Source: Lycocorax pyrrhopterus obiensis
Lineage: Eukaryota; Chordata; Aves; Passeriformes; Paradisaeidae
DNA: 64,000 nt
Direction of reading: 5' to 3'
Assembly (NCBI GenBank): GCA_014706295.1
Contig: JACSVZ010000005.1
Location: 20,128,172 to 20,192,171 of the forward strand
Position numbers and translations under genes: made by a program. Of the stretch, positions 13,101-22,750 are shown piece after piece. Each line of letters starts with the position of its first letter. Within the stretch, counting starts at the first letter, position 1. The notes below the pieces were generated by a model, which was not told the DNA's origin, searched no databases, and was given only the letters and a program-made list of their open reading frames with translations.

Positions 13101-14136
13101 TTTATGGCATTTGGGAGCTATAGGAGCTCAGCACATGCTCTTCAAGGCAAACACTACCCAGGTACACCCGTGATCATTGTTGCTATCTCTGAGTACATGG
13201 GAAAAGAGTCTTCTTACAGTGGGTGGGGCAGCGAGCTGGTGGTCCCAGGGGACCTTCTTGTATATTGGATGTATACAAGAGCTGGGAGATGCCCCACGAG
13301 CCAGGCAAGAACCAGCCTGTGAGGGCGGCTCTGCAGCCTATTGGGAGCATTGCAGTCAAAAGGGACTTTTCTCCCTCAATTCATAAAACACAATTGCATT
13401 AAGGTGAGGGAGCAGAGCACTGAGTAGGCGGGGCCATTTTAACAATGTGGCAATGTCTTTTATTTTTTTATTTACTTAACCAAGATCGCACCTGGAAATG
13501 GCTGAATTGATTTCTGTAAGTCAGACTCCTCTGTGTCAGGTGCTCGGTGGGTATTGGTGCCTCAGCTGATATTTATGCAGGCAGCACTGGATGATTTTTT
13601 AGAGCTTCCTCAAACTCATCTACCCCTCCCGGCTGCTGTCACAGTGTAGCAAAGCAAAGGAGCTTCTGCCAAGGCTTGCTAGGGAGGCCACTCCGCAGAG
13701 CTCTCCTCTGCCTTCGGGTGACTTGAACGCTTGTTAATTGGCAGCAGGTTCTTAGCCCTCGCTGGAGGTAGAGGCTGTACCAACACGCTGCTTCCTCCAC
13801 CTCATCGCTCCGGTGATTACAGCTTGACTCAGCCTTGCAGTGCTGCTGTTCTTCCCTTCTGAGCCTCTCCTGGGAGCCAGAGGTTTTGGCAGGCACTTCC
13901 TGCATGTAAGGTGTCTCTGGGGACCGGGGTTCACTTACCAGGACTGTCTCACATGTGCCTAAATTGGCTGCAGGCTCAAGCCATCGAGGGAGAGGAGCGA
14001 ATGCCAGCAGCCAGTGAGTCAGTGCACTCCCATGGTACTTGCTAGGCTTGGGTGGGGTTCCTCAGAAATGCCAGTTCACTTCCAAAGGAACATAAATCAC
14101 GACATTTATACAAGCTTCAGTTCCACAGATCCCTGT
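10144..14136. other. Intergenic sequence without recognised genes
   Basis: No gene or dated repeat was recognised. A poly-A run lies at about 10749-10764. A forkhead-like TGTTTGTTTAT occurs at about 11348-11358. Short frames on both strands show no domain features. Confidence 0.45.
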
Positions 14137-14814
14137 TTAGCAGCCAGGACGAGGTTTACAGTTAATTAAAAAAAACAAAGGAGAAGAGGGCATGTGAAAG
14201 CAAGACCCAATGTCTTTAATAATTATCTCAAGAGCGAAAACTTTCACTCTTCTTTTGGATGATGACAACCACTGGGGAGAAGCTGCCTCCGGAAACTCTG
14301 GCCTCTCCTGCCTCCCTCCCTTTGAAGCCTGGTTTCCTTCCCTTCGGCGGTGCAGCGACGTGACTGGGGACAGTATGTTCATCACATGCTGGCACTCGGG
14401 CTCTCTGCGGGGCTGAGCCTGACTGCTCCTACAGCCGCCCATGTCCTCCCTCCAGAGCAGTTCCTCCGTGGCTGCTTGGGAGAGGGGCAAATGGGGCGGC
14501 TGCAGCCGTTTGCTGGCTTTGGAGAAGGAATCCCTCCTTCCCCATCTTACCTGGCTCTGCACACCTCTGCATGGGTGACTTGCGTGGGACAGGGGGGACA
14601 AGAACGCTCCCTTGCTGGAGGAAGGGACCAAGCATTTTTCTGTGGGTAATCCACCATAACAGCCAGCAAACAAAAACTCCCAAACCCTTTTGTTTAAAAC
14701 AACTGGATCTCTCTTACCTGCTTCCACAAACTGAGAGCATTTTTTCCTGCCCTCTTGTTGCTGATCCAAGTCAATTGATTTGAAAGCCTGGATGCCTGAT
14801 AGCTGGGGTCTCAT
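14137..14814 (-). other. Unusually long open frame, probably not a gene
   Basis: The minus-strand frame stays open for about 272 codons from 14955, but that start is GTG. The first ATG is at 14814, giving 225 codons. The predicted product is basic and polar, with no signal peptide, transmembrane segment or domain that I recognise. Other frames overlap it on the plus strand. By a simple random model such a length is uncommon in a window this size, but not excluded, particularly in moderately GC-rich DNA. No promoter or polyadenylation context is evident. Confidence 0.15.
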
Positions 14815-14955
14815 TTGATGTATGTACCTGATGCTGACAGCCACCCACAGCCCATTGCCTCCTTTGTGAGTCTTATTCCCCTCCTGTGTTTCTACCTTTG
14901 ACGTTACACTCCTTCTCTTGCAACTCCAAAGAACAAAGCTGTCCTCCCCACACAC

Positions 14956-17414
14956 TCAGGCACTCCTTCTTTTTCTAACTGATCTCTGCAGTGCAGAGTT
15001 ATTAATAAAAAATCACAACGTCATGTACAGCCCGCACCATCACATCTGTCATTGTCACCACCACGCAAGATTGTGTGTTTTTTCCAACTTTTAGTGTTTC
15101 TTTGCAGCAGAGGTTGTTTAAAAGGAGGAGGAAAGCTGAGAAATCCCTCCCCACATGCCAGAAGAAGTGAGTGATGATTTCAGTTTGGGATATGGCAGTT
15201 TGATGTCATCATTCGTGGTTATTAAAAATTGTTATTTGTGAATCTTCAGTTGCTAAAAATAAAAGAATTCTAATACTCTACCATGATTTATCTTATTGAA
15301 CATGTCAAAATGATCCTGGTTTGTCAACCTCTTATGTAAAATGTCATTTTCTAAGCAGTGTTCATGGCCTGTGTCTGCTCACTCCTCGGTAACATATTTA
15401 AGGTTAATACTCAGCAATGGCCATTAAAATCAGCTTCCGCTTGAGTGGGTTTAGGTTTTGAAAACTTATTTTCAGCATTTCGCATAGTTAGTAAAGTACA
15501 GAAGTGCAGGAATACAATGCTTGACCCTGTCCCAGCAAATGCTGGGTTTCACTGCCATGAGGGTAAGTGATGTGCAAAGCAACTTTGGACCCAAAGCCCC
15601 TCTGCCCTGACACATTGAGGAATCCAGGACAAAACCTTCTGAAGAAAATGTTGCAGCAAAAAAATAAAACACAAAAGAAGGCAGATTTTATGGTGGGGAT
15701 CTTTCTGTGTTTTCACTTTGCAGCATAGGTGGGACCTCTAATGAGTTACCACGCTCTCCCACAGCAGTGTTTGGCTTACTCTGTTGATTGTCTTGTAGCA
15801 AAAAAAGAAATTAGCTTGTGGCTTTCTTAGTACCTCAGAGAACTCACAATACTGCAGGAAAATGGAGCAGGGGAAGGTGTCACAACATCAGCCTGAAACA
15901 CTAAGTTCCTCCAGTGTGGGATGCAGGGACCATTGGTCTCATGGCTCCCACGGCCCCCACAAAGGGATCCGCAGGTGAGTGTGAGGGTGACACTGGCCCA
16001 GAGAACCTCTGCAGCCTTCATCAGCCCTCTTGGCACAAACACTTCTTAAATAGTCTCTTTCTGTATGCGTGTGCATTGCCACTGGGGTGCAGCTCTGCAA
16101 TCTTGTTTCTGCTCAGCACTCAGATTCCTTCAGGTTACACATCCATGAGCAGCCTGTGTGTACCTTAGTGGGGCTTTTTCAGAGGACAAGCAGGACTCTT
16201 GCCATCGCTGGCTCCCAGGAAGGTGGCACAGGATCCGAATGGGTTTGCTAAGAGCAAGACAAAGCTGGAATTAGAGTGTGACTGCTGTGTCCATGGGGAG
16301 AGTAATGGCAGCCCCAGATCAATTCACTGTGTAGGCAAACAGCTGTCAGGAGGGCTTGGAAGAGCCAAGGGAACAGGGTGATGGAGAGAGGGCTGCACTG
16401 GGACTGGAAGCCCCATCCAGTCCTCCTTGTTGTCTGGTACATGAGGCTACATGGGAGTCTCCTCATTTGCAGTTTTAAAATCTTGTGGACTTCAGGGAAG
16501 AAGGTAGGAACTGCTGTGGGCTAGGCAGGAGGTAGATCTCTTTCAGCTGTAAAAATCCCTGAGTGCCTTGTTCCAGCTTGTGTGAGTGGCCATTCACTTC
16601 CCAGCTGGACAGCTGCACGTTGAGTGAGGGGGAAGGAAATTCCCCTCTGTGCTAGAATTGCTTTGGTGTAGAGTATCAGGGATGTCTCCTCCTCTGTTGT
16701 TACAACTACCTTACACCACGTGCTACTTTCTGCTGTTTTATTTATCAATAAGAGCAAAATGTCACTTGCTTTTGCAACCTGATGATGTGTATGTGCCATG
16801 GGGCATAACGTGGAAAGGACATTGAATATACCTGATCCTTCTGCTATCCATGGGCTGTTCACAAAACCACGTTAATATCCCTTCCCTCCAGACACCTGCC
16901 AAAGACACAAACCTCTCCTGCTTTGTAATTCCTGCCCAGGAGGTTTGGGACACAGATGAGAGGCTATAGACTAAGAGGCCCCCGTCTGGTCCTCTCTGGC
17001 TTCTTCCCCTTCCCTGGGGCAGTCCCAAGCACAAAAGCTCGGGATATTCCTCTTTCTCCTCTCTGGTTCACCCAGTTGGTCCTCTGACTGCTCACAGAGT
17101 TGAGTGCACAACCCAGCTGAGAACTCATCAAATGCAGCCCCTCTGAATCCACCAGCTAAGCCATCTGCTCAGGTGTCACAATTTTGTGCAAATTCCAGCC
17201 CAAGTTTCCCAAGCATGGGCACAGACAGGCTGCCTCAAATGGGTGTTGGGAGCAGATCACACACTTGTACAGTGTGCAAGCAGCTGGAGATGTAAAGCAC
17301 CACCTCTACAGAGAGGAACCTGCCCTGTGCCAAATACGGGATGTGGCATGAGTCAAAATGAGGGACACCAGGAAATAATAGACTTCACATGAAAGAGAGC
17401 AATAATTTGCAGCT
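14956..17414. other. Intergenic sequence without recognised genes
   Basis: Mixed composition, AT-rich around 15000-15900. I recognise no coding exon, RNA gene or repeat family in this stretch. Confidence 0.45.
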
Positions 17415-17500
17415 GTAAATCACCTTTCATCTACCGATCACAGAGGTGTCTCAAGCACTAATTAGCACAGCCTGGCAGCATCACTGCCCCATAACTAGCG
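17415..17500 (+). repeat. Amniote MIR-like SINE relic
   Basis: The order 'cacctttcatct', then a short gap, then 'caagcactaattagcacagcc', resembles the middle of ancient amniote MIR-type SINEs, where a 'catctttcatct' block precedes an 'aagcactttacaaacattaatta' block. The copy is short and diverged. The match is from memory of the consensus, so the subfamily is uncertain. Confidence 0.4.
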
Positions 17501-17896
17501 GGGGGCAATGGTTATTCCATCTTCTGGCACGCAGCCACATGTCCTTGCAGGCACCAGCAAGAGGCAACTGGCTTGCAAGGTTGGTCCTGTTCCACTTCTC
17601 ACAGCCGTGCTGGAGGTTCCTGGGCACCTGTGCCAAGGCGCTGCTGTGTGTCCCAAGCCAGTGCAGGTTTGGTGTCTGCTTCCACAGCAGATAAGTGAAG
17701 GTGGGCCAGCAGGAGCAGAACACATTTGGGATCCAACTAATTTCTTCTCTGGGTTTTATCTGACATTTTCTATGTGGAAATCACTACTTAAAGAAAACTT
17801 GAGTGGGAAAGGTAAGCTCCTCCAGGAGCAAAAGTCCTCCTTAACAGCATTTTAAGTAAGTATGGCAGGGAAGTTTACAATCTCCTAAAGTTTTCA

Positions 17897-17934
17897 TAAA
17901 TATATATGTGTGTGTATATTTAAATATATGTATT
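17897..17934. repeat. TA/TG-rich simple repeat
   Basis: An imperfect alternating TA and TG tract of about 38 bases. It is low-complexity sequence and may vary in length between individuals. Confidence 0.7.
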
Positions 17935-18654
17935 TACAAAACATTTGCAAAAAATCTAGAGTTCTTTAACCTTGGTAGTTATCTCTGTAATGTTGGGGAG
18001 ACACACCCAGAGCACTTGTTAGCTCAGGCATGAAGCAGAGAAGACAGGTTTGCAAGGATCTGTACATGGTGTTGTTCATATTTCTCGGGAAGTGTGCAGA
18101 AGCCTGGCCAGCCCCAGCCTCAATCCCCTGCTTCTCCGAGTTGAGTCATCTTTCCTAGGAAACGTGAAATATGCTTTTCTTAGAAGAATTAAATGTGAGA
18201 AAGTGGCATACAGAGGAAATTTCCCAGTTAGTTGTAGGTGAACCAGACCCATCTTCCCTCCTCCTGGACTGGGTACCTACAACACACCAGCAGCACCCCA
18301 GTGCATGAACGGCACAGCATGAGTCTCTGGGTTGCAAAACTTGTCTATTTTGAGTTTGTAGTGAGCAAAATGAAGCAGAAGTTACCAGGCTTCATGTGGG
18401 AACTGAAATGTAAGACTATTAAATATGAGAGAGGGGAATCAGACTGGTTAGTGTCTCTGCATCTGAAATGTCTATGAACATTGTTGAAATACTGCATGTG
18501 ATCATTTTGCATGGCTGAAAGTAGCTCTGCAAGGTGCCGAGTGGCAGTGCAAGCCAGCCCTTGGCATCACACAGCTCCCAGTATCACTTTATTGTCACAC
18601 CAGGAGCTTTGCTGTACAAAGAAAGCACAACTGAAGTCTGCTGCTTTGTTCATG

Positions 18655-18790
18655 TTACAAGGAGATAAATTAAAGGCTAGAGAGATTTTAACTTGCTCCA
18701 GGACATAAAGAACGTCGGTGCAGAAGTGAGACCTGCAAGCCCCAGCTGACAGTCCCTTGCCCTGACTTCTGAATGATGTGGGATTGATTT
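18655..18790 (+). repeat. MIR-like SINE relic
   Basis: A 'gctagagagattttaacttg' block followed by 'ctccaggacataaag', 'cggtgcagaagtgagacctg' and 'gtcccttgccctgact' parallels the MIR core and 3' region ('cagagaggttaacttgc', 'caaggtcacacag', 'gtggcagagccaggac', 'cagtgctctttcc'). It is heavily diverged but the blocks are in order and at about the right spacing. Confidence 0.45.
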
Positions 18791-19574
18791 CCTTCGTTAA
18801 AAATAACCTTGTTTATAACCTCTGTTTCATGATTCAGCTTTTCTGCAGTCATCAACTGATCGCCATCAAAGCAGGGCAGCATCAGATTTCAGGAGGAAGA
18901 TGCAATAGGCTGTTGCAGCTCAGGCGTGCTCCTTGCAAAGGGCAGTTCAATGGAGGAAATGAGGGATACCTTGTCAAAGGGCTGCTCTTTTTGGAGAGGA
19001 GTGCTCTCTGAGATCCCTGTGCCAAATCTAAAGTGCCTGGAGCTCCTGTTGTGCAAATCCCCACCCATGGCTTCTGCCCTGCCAGAAACACCAGTGCCTC
19101 ATCATCATGAATGTGGCCCCGTGCAGGCCCAAAGCTGCAGACAAACATGGTTTTCCTCTTTCCTCTCCGCCTTCTTGCCTGTAGGTCAGAGCATCAGACA
19201 TGCGCTGCTCTACATACGGTGACCTGGAGCCCTACCAGTGGCACAGCTACCAGTTCTACATTTAAAGCAAGACTCATTGCCAAGAAAAATCTCCTAGAAA
19301 GTCCCACACACTCACTTTTATTCCTCTCACTGTAGTGTGACGTGTCCCACAAGCAGCACAGCTCCCCAGGCTCCTAATGACCATGTTGCAAGGGTTTGCT
19401 CACTGCTGTATTATGTTGCCTGCAAAAATCAGGCTACACAGCTGCAATCCTCATCCCATTTAGCAGACTGAAAAGCAGAGGCACAAAATGGAAAGGACCA
19501 TCCCTTTCCAAAACCTTCTGGTGATTTTTGGCTAGCTGTGGATTAAGTAGCCATGTTCAGGTGGGTCAGCAGTT

Positions 19575-19645
19575 GCTGACCCAAGTGATATGCCCACGGA
19601 CACACAAAAAATCAGTAGCAAAGACCCAAGCAGAAGCCAAACTCT
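19575..19645 (+). repeat. Short MIR-like SINE relic
   Basis: The run 'agtgatatgcccacggacac' followed by 'acaaaaaatcagtagcaaag' resembles the MIR core 'agtgacttgcccaaggtcac' plus 'acagc...gtcagtggcagag'. Only about 70 bases can be aligned by eye, so the call is tentative. Confidence 0.35.
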
Positions 19646-20137
19646 TAAGACATAATCTTGTGGTGCCAATTTGTGCTCATCCTTCTTTTTTTCAGGAGCT
19701 AATCCTTTGTCCTTGCAGGAAGAGGAATTTTCCATAAATGTGATACTTTTTTTACACCTCATTGTGCGTTTAATGTTTAACACTGGGATCATTATGGTTT
19801 TATTAGCAGCATGTAATGCTTTGTCATCTTCAACTGACTTTGCAAACATTAACTAATTGATCTCAACTATGAATCAGTGGTGGTAACTAGGAAGGGAGGC
19901 GAAGTGGTCTGCTGGTGGTCACTGAGGAAGTAGTTGTCAGAACAGGGCACAGAAACCAGGGCTCACGCTTTGCTGCTCAGACCACGAACACGACAGTTTT
20001 ATTAGTGTTATTTCCATTAGTGTTGCTGTCAGGGAGGGATACTCTGTGTGTAATAAACAACCCTCAGCTGCTTCTCTCTGCATCTGGTTGAGCTCATACT
20101 CAACGAAATGTCACCAAACCCCAAAAAATTCTCAATT

Positions 20138-20155
20138 AAAAAAAAAAAAAAAAAA
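20138..20155 (+). repeat. Poly-A run
   Basis: An uninterrupted A run of about 18 bases. No LINE, SINE or processed pseudogene body was recognised directly upstream, so it is treated as a simple repeat. Confidence 0.8.
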
Positions 20156-20385
20156 AGTGACTGACTTTGTTTTCCTCAGTGATTCAGTGGTTGCTGGTTG
20201 TTTTCCACTACCTCTAACAAAATGCATAATTCAAGTATCTATATTTGGGGGAATTAGATGCTAAAGCCAGAAAGGAGCAGGGCTGCTTGCAGCCACAGCC
20301 TGAGAGCTTTTAAGGACCACATCGGCAGAGACTGACTTGAAGCATCCTGAAGCTGGCTGCCAGGAAATTAGCTCCTCGTTTGCAG

Positions 20386-20542
20386 TATGCAGAACGTGCA
20401 CGGCGGCTTCATGATTTACTCACTCATCTGCTTCACATTGCGCCTACTCTCCCTTGCGACTGTCCTGGCGTATGCAATCTTCTGTTGCAAAACAGGAGTG
20501 AAAATGAGCACTGCAGTGTGGAAGAGCTGTGCCACTACCCAG
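20386..20542 (+). other. Candidate small exon with a hydrophobic open frame
   Basis: An AG at 20384-20385 is preceded by a modest pyrimidine stretch (ctcctcgtttgcag), and the block ends in a consensus donor, CCCAG followed by GTAAGG at 20543. An ATG at 20387 opens a frame that stays open to the donor (52 codons). Residues about 7-34 form a hydrophobic stretch (FMIYSLICFTLRLLSLATVL, then AYAIFCC), as in a signal anchor or transmembrane segment. I do not recognise the peptide. It may be an alternative first or second exon of the downstream gene, an exon of a non-coding transcript, or chance. It lies about 1.1 kb before the main CpG island and just before the minisatellite. Confidence 0.25.
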
Positions 20543-20577
20543 GTAAGGGTGGCCAAGCCTGGCAGGGACACGGCCTC

Positions 20578-20602
20578 CCGGGGGTGGGGGGGGGAGGGGG
20601 AG
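20578..20602 (+). repeat. G-run tract, possible G-quadruplex
   Basis: Several consecutive G runs separated by single T or A bases just downstream of the candidate donor at 20543. The pattern fits G-quadruplex formation on the plus strand. This is a structural prediction only. Confidence 0.5.
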
Positions 20603-20624
20603 TGACAACAGTTTAGGCGGGAGG

Positions 20625-21651
20625 CTGTGGTGGTGACTTTGAGGACAAACGAGTTGTGTTTGGGCGGATGTGATAATTGCTTGGGGGCAGCGGGGGTACA
20701 GCCCCTCAGTGAGGGGGTGCAATGATGGCTTTGGACATAAGGATGGGTGCGGTGGGGGGAGGTGATGGTGACTTCGGGGACAGCAGGAATAGAGCAGGAA
20801 GGTGTAATAGTGGCCTTGGAAACAGCAGGGATACAGTGGGGACATGTAAGAGTGTGCTTTAGGGACAGAGGGTACAGAGTAGGAAGGGAAGATGGTGACT
20901 TTGGGACAGCAGGGACAAAATGGGGGGATGAGATGGTGGCTTTGTGGACAGAGGGGATGCAGCCCCTCAGCATGTGGATGTGATGGTGTCTTTGGGGACA
21001 GTGGGGACACACAAGAAGGTGTAATGGTGGCTTTGGGGACAGAGAGGACACAGCAGGGATGTGTGACGGTGGTTTGGGGACAGTAGGGATTCAACCCCTC
21101 AGCAGGGGACTGTGATAGTGGCTTTGGGGACAGGGGGTACAGAGTAGGAAGGTATGATGGTGGCTTTGTGGACAGTGGGAATACAGCCCCTTAGAAGGTG
21201 GATGTGACGGTGTTTTTGGGGACAGTGGGGACACAACAAGAAGGTGTGATGGTAGCGTTGGGGACAGCAGGGACACAGTGGGGACATGTGATAGTGACTT
21301 TGGGAACAGCGTGGATACAGTGGAGGTGTATGATGGTGGCTTTGGGGACAGAGGAGACACAGCAGGAATGTGTGACGGTGATTTGGGGACAGTAGGGATG
21401 CAACCCCTCAGTGGGGGGATGTCACGGTGGTTTTGGAGACGGCGGGGACCCATCAAGGAGTTGTGATGGTGACTTCAGGGATAGAGGGGACATGTCAGGG
21501 AGGTGCGATGGTGGTTTTGGGGATGGAGGGGACATGCCAGGGAGGTGTGATGACAGTTGGGGGTGGAGGGGACAGGGCAGGGAAGTATGGCGGTGGCTTG
21601 GGGATAGTGGGGATGCAGCCCCTCAGCAGGTGGCGGTGGCTTTGGGGATAG
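20625..21651 (+). repeat. Degenerate minisatellite, about 42-bp unit
   Basis: The core 'ggtggctttggggaca' recurs with variants about 23 times. From 20893 onward cores fall near 20934, 20983, 21026, 21069, 21117, 21160, 21209, 21250, 21292, 21334, 21376, 21425, 21467, 21508, 21550, 21592 and 21636, so most steps are 41-43 bp and some are 48-49 bp. Several of the long steps follow units with a 'cccctcag' insert, seen near 20702, 20963, 21095, 21186 (as ccccttag), 21404 and 21618. The plus strand is strongly G-rich over C. Because 42 is a multiple of three, long frames of 60-216 codons stay open on both strands through the array; these are repeat artefacts. The array ends where the CpG island begins. 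Confidence 0.92.
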
Positions 21652-21654
21652 GTG

Positions 21655-22750
21655 GGCTCGGTGCGGGGGCGCGGTGGCTCTATGTCCAGCGGCCGGGCAG
21701 AGGTGCGGGTGCCGAGGATGGCCGTGGCACAGCGGTGCCGGGAGGTGCCCGGGCATCCCGGTCAGCGGCGGGAGCAGCGGCTCCGGGGCGCGTCCCGCGG
21801 GTCGTGGCGGGGCGGGGGTCGCGGGGCGGTTGCCATGGCAGCAGCCGGGCGGCGCGCGCGGCCGGCGGGGCGCGGCGCAGCGCGGCCCCGGAGCGTACCA
21901 TGTGCGCCCGGCGGCGGGAGGCGGCGGCGGCGGGGCCACGACGGCGGCGGCTGCTGCTGCTGCCCTGCTGCTATAGCTCCGCCACGGCGGGCCCGGCGAC
22001 CAGGAGCCGCTGCGTCAATGTAACGGCGGGGACGGGGGCGGAGGGGACGGGGAGGACGAGGGGAGACGCTGAGTGGCATTTCCACGCCGCGCGTGGCCGC
22101 GGGGAGTGGGGGGGTGGGGGGGGCGGAGGACGGGCGGGAGGCGTTAAAATGGCGGCGCGCAGGCGGCCCCCGCGCTAAACCGGCCCCCGTGGCTCGCCCC
22201 GCGCCGCCGCGCGTGGCACGGAGCGGCCGCCGCTGCCTGAGAGCGCTGCCGCCGCTGCGAGGTAAGGCTGGGGCGGCCGCGCGGCGCTCGGTGCCTCCTC
22301 GAGCCGCGGGGCGCCCGGGAACGAGGGGCGCGCTCCGGGGAGGGGGCGCGGTGGCGGCTGGTTCCGGTCCCGGTCCCGGTCCCGCGGGCGGCTGTCCCGG
22401 GAGCGCAGGCGGGCTGGCCGCGGGTGCTGGCGCGGCTCCGCATCGCTCCTTTGTCTGGCAGCGGCGGCGGGCCGGGCCCCGCTCCGCTCTGGCGGGCGGC
22501 TGCGGAGGGCGGCTGGCGCTGTTGGAGTGTGGCGGGGGCGGCGTTCCGTTCTTTAATAGGGAAAAAAAAAAAAAATCACAAAACCCACACCAGAACTAAT
22601 TTTTGCAACCGAAAGTGTCGCAGGCGCTGCCGTACCCCCGGACGCCTGGTAGCGTGGCAAACCTCTGCTCGGAGCAGCGGGAAGCAGAGCTTTACTTCTG
22701 GAAAAGCAGCCCAAACTCTCCGGAGGGCTCCGGCCGCTGCAGAGGCGAGA
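21655..22750 (+). promoter_or_regulatory. CpG-island promoter, distal promoter of the MBNL3-like gene
   Basis: The sequence is very GC-rich with dense CpG, strongest between about 21,700 and 22,540. There is no clear TATA box. An AAAATGGCGGC (22146-22156) matches the YY1 initiator-type motif, which usually lies just downstream of the start site, so transcription may start near 22,130. Other features are a short CTG run (21951-21962), G runs at 22107-22130 and a CCGGTC hexamer repeat (about 22364-22384). A strong donor follows at 22,262. Assignment to the MBNL3-like gene rests on strand, donor and the absence of any other downstream gene. The island could be bidirectional. Confidence 0.75.
22130..22261 (+). 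other. MBNL3: Putative non-coding exon 1 of the MBNL3-like gene
   Basis: The 3' boundary is supported by the donor GCGAG followed by GTAAGG (GT at 22262-22263). The 5' boundary is a guess based on the YY1 motif at 22146-22156. The exon would be a GC-rich 5' leader spliced to the acceptor before 54,708. The ATG within the YY1 motif could open an upstream frame in the leader. Frames of 100-250 codons through this region reflect high GC and not a protein gene. Confidence 0.5.

Noticed and set aside
20416..21456. Long minus-strand frames (121-216 codons) rich in Cys, His, Pro and Ser
   Set aside because: They run through the minisatellite. The 42-bp unit is a multiple of three, so the repeat keeps frames open on both strands. 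The apparent Cys/His pattern is the repeat itself.
21411..22599. Plus- and minus-strand frames of 100-255 codons in the CpG island
   Set aside because: High GC content depletes stop codons. Products are low-complexity Ala/Arg/Gly/Pro, overlap in several frames, and cover a promoter and donor site.
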